Below are positions 17,492-23,938 of a stretch of 23,938 nt of DNA, in pieces. The position numbers and the translations under genes were made by a program. The notes under the pieces were generated by a model. The model was not told the origin of the DNA. It saw only the letters and a list, made by a program, of their open reading frames with translations, and searched no databases. Each line of letters opens with the position of its first letter. Position 1 is the first letter of the stretch. The stretch lies in contig NW_014040537.1 of assembly GCF_001186125.1 (NCBI RefSeq), forward strand, positions 210,191 to 234,128. Reading direction: 5' to 3'. Source of the DNA: Sphaeroforma arctica JP610. Lineage: Eukaryota; Opisthokonta; Ichthyosporea; Ichthyophonida.

Positions 17492-18208
17492 TCATTGATG
17501 GTAAGGATGGTGTTCTGAATAGCGGTTTTTTCTACCGTGGCCGGATGTAGTACCCTCTGACGAGTATGTGCTTATAAAACTCTCGAAGAGAAACTGTTCC
17601 AGAATAGAAATAAGGTGATCAGAAATACGAGCAAATGCTGCTGTTGTTGCCACTAGATCAGATTTCGTCAATTGTTTGATCACCTCCAGAGCCAAATCCT
17701 GTCCGATATTAACCTGATATTCGGAACCATCCAGAACATATTTATCAACAAGGTCATGTGCCTGGTTGAGCACTAGATCTTCGCTTATCATGCCCTCGTA
17801 AAATTGTCGACATCTTAGCTTTCTGAAACGCTCGTAATCCAACATGAATAGTATATTCTCTTCACAGGTATATTTCCGAGCACGCACTAAGAAAGCCATT
17901 CTTAGTTTGCTGTAATTAGTAGAATGTAAGAGCTGAGTAAGATTGGGACGTATGTTGCCATTGCTTAGCACCAATTCTTCGCCCACAGCATCAGCGATGG
18001 CGTCAGTAACCTCACTTATGATATCGAGAGAAGTAATACTTGTGCTCGCTATGGAATAGTCCTGTATCACACAGTCTGCACTATACGAGTACGTATGCCA
18101 TTTCTTCTCGTAGCAATTTCGACAGTCCCGAATTGAGCTACAACCCAGGCAAGAACTACATAACTGACTATTTCGACCCGTCAGCCTTCGCAGAAGTCCT
18201 TTTACCAT
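17492..18208 (-). CDS. RGS-domain protein (regulator of G-protein signalling)
   Basis: A 238-residue uninterrupted frame. Residues about 91-216 fit an RGS domain: helix-rich, with LRMAFLVRARKYTCEENILF and MLDYERFRKLR matching the family's 'l..F..Fl..e.seEnl.Fwl..e.fk.', and later DHLISILEQFLFESFI at the C-terminal helices. RGS domains are known to bind activated G-alpha subunits and speed GTP hydrolysis at the membrane. The N-terminus is basic (MVKGLLRRLTGR) and followed by Cys 17, 20, 23, 29 and 32. That resembles the membrane-binding helix plus palmitoylated cysteines of small animal RGS proteins, though zinc binding is also possible. No DEP, GGL or kinase domain is present. ATG 18208 gives the longest frame, but identical start blocks at 18427 and 18554 upstream leave the true start open, and the first ~18 residues are encoded by that repeat. 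Confidence 0.8.
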   Translation of the reverse strand: MVKGLLRRLTGRNSQLCSSCLGCSSIRDCRNCYEKKWHTYSYSADCVIQDYSIASTSITSLDIISEVTDAIADAVGEELVLSNGNIRPNLTQLLHSTNYSKLRMAFLVRARKYTCEENILFMLDYERFRKLRCRQFYEGMISEDLVLNQAHDLVDKYVLDGSEYQVNIGQDLALEVIKQLTKSDLVATTAAFARISDHLISILEQFLFESFISTYSSEGTTSGHGRKNRYSEHHPYHQ

Positions 18209-18233
18209 GGTTAGCCGCGCGTGCGTGCTCGCT

Positions 18234-18234
<1 letters not shown>

Positions 18235-18264
<30 letters not shown>
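18235..18264. repeat. (GT)n microsatellite in module Z1
   Basis: A run of GT dinucleotides broken once (GTGTGCGTGT). On the RGS strand it is a CA tract just upstream of the start codon. Confidence 0.85.
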
Positions 18265-18580
18265 ATACGATGTAGGTCGAATGTTGATACTATATAATGA
18301 CGAACGCCTTTTGATGACCACCAATACTCAATAGCGAGTTGCAATCTAGTGGCCAGATTGCAACTGCAAGATCCTTCGCATGACATAACTGACTATTTCG
18401 ACACCTTCGCAGAAGTCTTTTTACCATGGTTAGCCGCGCGTGCGTGCTCGATAGCGAGTTGCAATCTAGTGGCCAGATTGCAACTGCAAGATCCTTCGCA
18501 TGACATAACGTGACTATTTCGACCCGTCAACCTTCGCAGAAGTCCTTTTACCATGGTTAGCCGCGCGTGCGTGCTCGCTT

Positions 18581-18631
18581 GTGTGTGTGTGTGTGTGTGT
18601 GTGTATGCGTGTGTGTGTATGCGTGTGTGTA
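18581..18631. repeat. (GT)n microsatellite in module Z2
   Basis: GT repeat interrupted twice by ATGC; longer than the Z1 tract. Confidence 0.85.
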
Positions 18632-18755
18632 TACGATACGATGTAGGTCGAATGTTGATACTATATAATGACGAACGCTTTTTGATGACCACCAATACTC
18701 AATAGCGAGTTGCAATCTAGTGGCCAGATTGCAACTGCAAGATCCTTCGCATGAC

Positions 18756-19252
18756 CACTGGTTAGTTATTTCATTGACAAAACATCTACGACAGTATCCG
18801 AAATATCTTGCTCACGATCTGTGAATTCGATAGTCAGTTAGTCATCGTTGTCATCACAGTGTTGTGTAGAGAAATAGTTTAATATACATATTTTTAAAAA
18901 ACTAAAAAATAATAATTGGGTTTGTTTAAAAAATAAAAATAAGTGCAGATCTAGTACATTGTGTCTCTGTTTCTGCCTTCTGGGTTCTGGAACCTGGACC
19001 AGGTGTTTTATTTACTGTTTTTTATATATAAGATGTATGTATTTATGTATCTTTGAAACGTAAACAATTTAAAAAACATTTTCTATACATATATCAACTC
19101 TTTCTATTTACATAATAACTCCTTCACATTCCGACTCAAGAGTACTCCCCACAAAGGCACACACTGTCACACAGTCACAGTTACAGTTACACACACATAC
19201 ACACAAGTGACTCATATGACATATACTCGCACACACAGCAACAGTGCAACAC
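18756..19252. other. AT-rich intergenic region upstream of the RGS locus
   Basis: Contains TTTAAAAAA-type palindromic strings and no reading frame with protein character. Part of it (18756-18860) may hold RGS promoter sequence, but I see no defined box. Confidence 0.35.
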
Positions 19253-19284
19253 GATTCTTCTTTTGCACGCGCAAAAGAAGAATC
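19253..19284. repeat. Perfect 14 bp hairpin with four-base loop
   Basis: GATTCTTCTTTTGC and GCAAAAGAAGAATC flank ACGC. The sequences just outside share CAACAGTGCAA on both sides as a direct repeat. Confidence 0.8.
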
Positions 19285-19335
19285 CGCAACAGTGCAATTG
19301 CCAATTGTGTCTGCGTGAGTCTATGTCTCCGACTC

Positions 19336-19475
19336 TCTGTGATTCTGTAGTCTGTGGAGTGTGGAGTGTGGAGTGTAGACTGGTATGGAGTGTAGTCTGT
19401 GAGTTTGTGACTGTGAGTGTAGACTGTAGAGTCACTGGAGTGTGGAGTGTGGTCTGTGAGTCTGTGATTCATGCG
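19336..19475. repeat. GTGGAGTGT / GTGAGTCTGTGA low-complexity tract
   Basis: Short G/T-rich words (GTGGAGTGTGGAGTG, GTAGACTG, GTCTGTGAGT) recur irregularly. All reading frames across it arise from the repeat. Confidence 0.7.
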
Positions 19476-19600
19476 AATCTGACGCGAACAGGCGAACTTC
19501 CGACTGCCAGTGGCCAGTGGCCAGTTACTGGCCAACTGGTCACACGCGGCACGCGCCGCCCAGCTGCGGCCCCGAGCGTATGACTGGTAGCAGTGGTAGG

Positions 19601-19614
19601 CGCCTATATAGGCG
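19601..19614. promoter_or_regulatory. Palindromic TATA-containing site
   Basis: CGCCTATATAGGCG is a perfect 14 bp palindrome with a TATATA core. A related CTATATAGGCGG occurs near 21179. No gene is seen downstream on either strand, so a promoter role is only possible. Confidence 0.25.
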
Positions 19615-20275
19615 GTGAGAGTTGCAATATATTTATTAAAAAAAATCCGTGTCATTTCTGTCCGACTCTGCGAGAATCGTGTGAGTAATGCGAGTCATGT
19701 GACTCGTATCCTGTCACCTGTGAGTCTGTGACTCGTCCCCAGTCCCCACACAGCCACACCATCAGGCACTGCGGGTAAGCGAGCAGCCCGGCTTACAGGC
19801 TATACTATTTAAGAGTAATTATTGAGTACAGATGCTGACTCTTAGAGTCTCAATATCCCAAATTGTTGGCTCTGGTATAAATTAAAAAAAATTTGATATG
19901 AAATAAATTTCAATAAAACTAAAGAGAAAAAAACAAAACAAAATTATCTATATTTTTCTCAAAGTCCGAAGTCCGCAGAGGCTCAGACCGAAGACCCATA
20001 AAAATCTGATTTAGCCTTTGATATTTAAAAAAAGGAAAAAAAAAGAAGCAAACAAATTGTAGTCTATTTGGGCTGCGTTTTATATATTTTTACACACAAA
20101 AAGAAAAGAAACAAAAGCGGATCATTTTTATAGAAAGAAAAGATGTTCCAGGGCATCATCCCTGGGGCCTGGTTGTCCTGGACCCTTTGTCACTTCAGAC
20201 CCAAGAGTTCAGACTTCAGAGTCACTTCTTGTTGTGTTGCATTTAAAAAAATAAGTTAAAGGTGTCTTTATTTAC
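19615..20275. other. Gene-free low-complexity region
   Basis: Includes GAGTCATGTGACTC palindromes around 19690-19705 and long A-rich stretches (about 19870-20120). No gene or RNA recognised. Confidence 0.4.
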
Positions 20276-20735
20276 GGGATCAGAAATTTCTGATTTCGAA
20301 CGTTCAGAATCAGAAATTTGCATTTAAACCAATGGGAAGGCCACAATATTTGTTTTTTTAAAACAATATACAAAAACAAAAGATATTTGTCTGTATTTTA
20401 GAAGGATGTGATAATTTTGTTTTTAAAAAATAAACCTTTTTCTGAACGAGTTTTTGTTCTCGAAATTTGGAATCAGAATCAGAATCAGAATCAGAAGTAC
20501 GTCAGAAGCTTGTTTTACGAGAGCTGCGAATTAATTCCAGGCCATATAAAGTCATGGTGTTTTTCAAAAATATTTGATGATGAGTCACTTCTCTCAGAAT
20601 CTCTGAAATGTAAATACGGATGCATACCTAAATTTTCAAAAAATAGACATTACAACTTTACAAGTCCCGTGAAGCACCAAAATTGTGCTTTTAAAAAAAC
20701 AACACTTGTCCTTTCTGAACGGAATTTCTGATCCC
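20276..20735. mobile_element. Probable 460 bp MITE with 13 bp TIRs
   Basis: GGGATCAGAAATT (20276-20288) and its exact reverse complement AATTTCTGATCCC (20723-20735) bound the unit. A second inner pair, CGTTCAGAA (20301-20309) and TTCTGAACG (20713-20721), strengthens the inverted ends, with an 11-base insertion on the left. The interior has a (GAATCA)4 run near 20470-20496 and no transposase. Target-site duplications are not obvious, so the superfamily is unassigned. Confidence 0.55.
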
Positions 20736-21359
20736 ATTTTAAAATGAGACACCCCATGATGTAAATATATAAAAGCAGAACACAAGCTGTCGACGTATTT
20801 TTTATAAAACAAAAGAGCCTTCGACAATACAACAGCGGGCCCTCTATTCTTTTAAAAATAATATTTATTTATTTACAAAAACACCTCTATTTTAGAAGGC
20901 TATGAAAATATTTATAATAGGTAAATAAAGGTTTTTAAAAAACCATATGTATAGTACTTGTTTTTTTAATAGAAATATGAACATTGTTTTTAAAAAACAA
21001 ATACAAAATAAAAATATATATGTACATTTTTTATAGATACGTTTTGTTTAAAAAAAACATTATATTTTACAACTCGCTTCCTCCAAAAAAAAATTAGATA
21101 TATATATATATATATATATTTTTTTTTGGGTATATAAATGCCGATTTTATATATTATATATATATTTTAGACGGTGATCTATATAGGCGGCTGCATCATT
21201 CGATTCAAATTTTGACCAAATACTCTCGTGAAATCGGATCATAGTTCATCATGTTCGTGTTCCATACTCTTGGCAAGTAAATTAATAGACCTGTGTAGGC
21301 TGTAAATACCCTGTAGAGTGTAACGGTCATATTTATTTAGGCGGTGATCTATAATATCC
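20736..21359. other. AT-rich region with an A/T-flanked (AT)n tract
   Basis: A tract from about 21083 to 21129 runs CC-A9, (TA)n, T10-GG, so it is itself one large inverted repeat. GGCGGTGATCTATA-like words recur near 21171-21190 and 21340-21353. No gene is seen. Confidence 0.5.
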
Positions 21360-21593
21360 CTACAGGCGATTGTCATTGTACCCATCTACTGCATCCAGTA
21401 GTTGGACTTTTTGCAAGGGAATAAAATCATATAATTTTCGGCCTTCGGGGTAGTACCGTGCAGAGAATATATGCTGTGAGCCTGTGACTGAGTAATACCA
21501 CAACTTAAAGTATTTCGGCTTTCGGGGCTTGGGTAATGAGGCGCCTTGGGCCCGTGAACATGTGCCGCCGTATAAGGCGTGGTTGTATGGCAT
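21360..21593 (-). CDS. Unrecognised ORF, 77 codons
   Basis: The frame reads like real protein in its second half (SARYYPEGRKLYDFIPLQKV), with little AT bias. No domain is recognised. It lies 135 bp beyond the end of the RBR gene on the same strand, so it might be a separate small gene, a last exon, or a transposon piece. An ATG at 21593 is the only candidate start. Confidence 0.3.
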   Translation of the reverse strand: MPYNHALYGGTCSRAQGASLPKPRKPKYFKLWYYSVTGSQHIFSARYYPEGRKLYDFIPLQKVQLLDAVDGYNDNRL

Positions 21594-21727
21594 CAGTTCT
21601 CAAGGGTATCGTGTGAAATCATGGCATGCTCACTTCAGTTTATGTTTTATATTTAGAAAAAGTACACACTTTACGATTATATTTAATGTGTAGTCCAAAT
21701 GGTATCGATTATTCCCGCTTGCCACTC

Positions 21728-22926
21728 TCAGAGATTATAGCAGGTATCATGGTCGACTTCGCCATACATATCTCCACAAGCGTAACACCATGAGATGCCG
21801 CAAATGCAGCTCATGTGATTACAGCCCTGCATATTGTAATTTGTGATTGATTGTTAGATTCACGTAACAATGACTTCTTAATAATGCACGGTCTCAATTA
21901 TCCAGTGAAAACCTTTCTTATATCACAAGCAGTCAATAGAAAGCAACAATACAGAATGTACCTCGATTTTCTCAATCAATGTAGTGCAACCTGGACACCG
22001 TTTCCAACCGTGAATTACCGCAGCTATTTCCAAGGCAAGGAAATCATCTAATTCTGCTGCCGGGAGTACGAATGATTTTGCACACAGCCTACAATTGAGC
22101 TTATTCTCAGGACTTGGAAATTGCGAATCCGTCGTCGGTTCGACGCACTCTGTGGTGCGAGAGAAAAGATAACGAATGAAGTGTTGTTAACTACACTTTA
22201 CAAAGCATCATAAACAAATTATTTAAGGTGGATGAAAGTAATGACGATTCAACATTTCAATCAAGCAACCTGCGTTAGTATCTGATTATACCAGAAATTG
22301 GCTTCTGCAAACATTGGGGGCATACTATCCCACCAAGCTTTCTCAGTTTAACAGCTCTCTTGTATTGTGCAGCAATCTTCGACGGAACAAAATTGCGTAG
22401 CATACTTGAGTCCAGTACTTTTCCACAACATGAGATCTCTCGGATGTCACCTGCTATCACCATTTCAATCCACCTGTATTGCTCACAATATGTTAGTCAT
22501 ACTTAGGATCGAATAAAAAGTTCAAGCTCGCATATATGCACCGTGGACCAAGATGCAATACAGTAACAAGCCCACTGACCTTACTGTACAATCCTTGCAA
22601 TAGCTGTGTTGGCAGAAATGTAAAACATCTCGCCTACACCGCTTCGAGCAAATAATACACGGTCGCCTCTGGAACCATTTGGAAATGCAACAGACTCTGT
22701 GACGAAATGGACAAGTATTGAAACCAAGCGTCAGAAGTTTAAAATTAAGTTCTTCGCGTCGAGTTTTATGCAGAAGCGCTCGATAGGTTCCGTAGACAAG
22801 ACATGCACATTCTCTCGTGGATATACATATTTTTCTCAGGAATACATATACAAATGTAAGCCACCCTACAAGTATTGATTTTTTTTCAAAAGACATGTAT
22901 ATTGTATATAACAGGGTTAGCTCCAC
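21728..22926 (-). CDS. RBR (RING1-IBR-RING2) E3 ubiquitin ligase, four exons
   Basis: Splice signals join four minus-strand exons: 22926-22580, 22473-22292, 22149-21962 and 21826-21728 (816 nt, 271 residues). RING1 is CIICSK...FCQHSYCKDC in exon 1 and SCCGK in exon 2. A reduced IBR follows (VCPQC in exon 2, NCRLC in exon 3), apparently lacking the second zinc site. RING2 is RCPGC in exon 3 and GCNHMSCICG, WCYACG and HDTC in exon 4. In known RBR ligases the Cys of GC-x-HM accepts ubiquitin from E2 as a thioester; it is present. Introns are 106, 142 and 135 nt with phases 2, 1 and 0, and branch-like GACTAAC, GTTAACA and TCTAACA. The N-terminal ~70 residues are hydrophobic and doubtful, so the real first exon may start elsewhere or upstream. 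The stop is two residues after the last ligand region, an unusually short tail. Confidence 0.8.
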
Positions 22927-23910
<984 letters not shown>

Positions 23911-23916
23911 GTGGGA

Positions 23917-23938
23917 CCTCTAGAGTCGACCTGCAGGC
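23917..23938. other. Cloning-vector polylinker (contamination)
   Basis: The last 22 bases contain adjacent XbaI (TCTAGA), SalI (GTCGAC) and SbfI/PstI (CCTGCAGG) sites in the order of the pUC/M13 multiple cloning site. This is established vector sequence, so the genomic insert ends at about 23916 or slightly earlier. Confidence 0.9.

Larger units (their letters stand above)
18159..18755. repeat. Compound tandem duplication of the RGS start-codon block
   Basis: Three modules recur in the order X1-Z1-Y1-X2-Y2-X3-Z2-Y3. X (18159-18231, 18384-18450, 18504-18577) contains the RGS start codon block. Y (18331-18384, 18451-18504, 18702-18755) contains the hairpin GTTGCAATCT/AGATTGCAAC with a seven-base loop. 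Z (18232-18330, 18578-18701) contains a GT/CA microsatellite and 70 bp of unique sequence. The copies are almost identical, so the duplications are recent. X2 lacks six bases, a frame-preserving loss. Confidence 0.85.

Noticed and set aside
19212-19655. 147-codon minus frame and overlapping frames on both strands
   Set aside because: They run through the GTGGAGTGT low-complexity tract and the 14 bp hairpin; Thr/His/Ser periodicity reflects the repeat.
20408-20731. 107-codon plus frame
   Set aside because: It lies inside the probable MITE, and its NQNQNQ stretch is the GAATCA repeat.
21851-22051. 66-codon plus frame
   Set aside because: Antisense to RBR exon 3 and intron 3, which have domain and splice support on the other strand.
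22270-22291. A 22-base intron ending at TACTAACGCAG in the RBR gene
   Set aside because: Too short next to 106-142 nt introns, and the exon after it stops at once. The downstream acceptor at 22150 restores frame and the zinc ligands.

Overview
The window is a repeat-dense stretch of a nuclear eukaryotic genome. Two spliced or intact cellular genes are legible, both on the minus strand, and almost everything else is decayed transposable-element sequence. The RBR gene has introns of about 106-142 nt with GT..AG ends and CTAAC-type branch sites. Its zinc domains, like the RGS gene, point to a fungus or a unicellular relative of animals and fungi. I cannot name the species from the sequence. The last 22 bases match a pUC/M13-type cloning polylinker, so the right edge is probably the end of a clone-based contig.

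Layout. 1-1043 (minus): a gag-like reading frame of an unidentified retroelement, cut by the left edge and changing frame near 540-672. It is preceded by a plausible minus-strand promoter (TATA-like box, two perfect CRE palindromes). 1044-4087: T/G-rich sequence without genes, holding tandem repeats and hairpins. 4088-7955 (plus): a decayed Ty1/copia pol with protease, integrase, reverse transcriptase and RNase H. 8390-13110: a decayed non-LTR (LINE) element on the minus strand, bracketed by two direct copies of a hairpin-rich 200-220 bp repeat and carrying a ~0.7 kb insertion. 13473-14327: an unrecognised minus ORF and a small plus ORF behind a TATA box. 14471-16943: two inverted copies of a ~600 bp TIR element enclosing a Ty3/gypsy pol fragment (minus) and a LINE 3' fragment (plus). 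388 bp of the two copies are identical by eye.

17492-18208 (minus): an RGS-domain protein whose start-codon block has been tandemly triplicated upstream together with CA/GT microsatellites. 18756-21359: AT-rich and low-complexity DNA with hairpins and a probable MITE. 21728-22926 (minus): a four-exon RBR-type E3 ubiquitin ligase, assembled here from splice signals; no single open frame shows it. 23759-23938: a long (CA)n tract, a (TA)n tract and vector sequence.

The RGS protein (G-alpha GTPase accelerator) and the RBR ligase are unrelated in function and are best read as isolated host genes in transposon-rich DNA. The least ordinary structures are the 388 bp perfect palindrome arms with sharply diverged outer ends, the structured dispersed repeat whose hairpins are mostly kept between copies, the triplicated RGS start block, and the promoter/leader of the gag-like gene.
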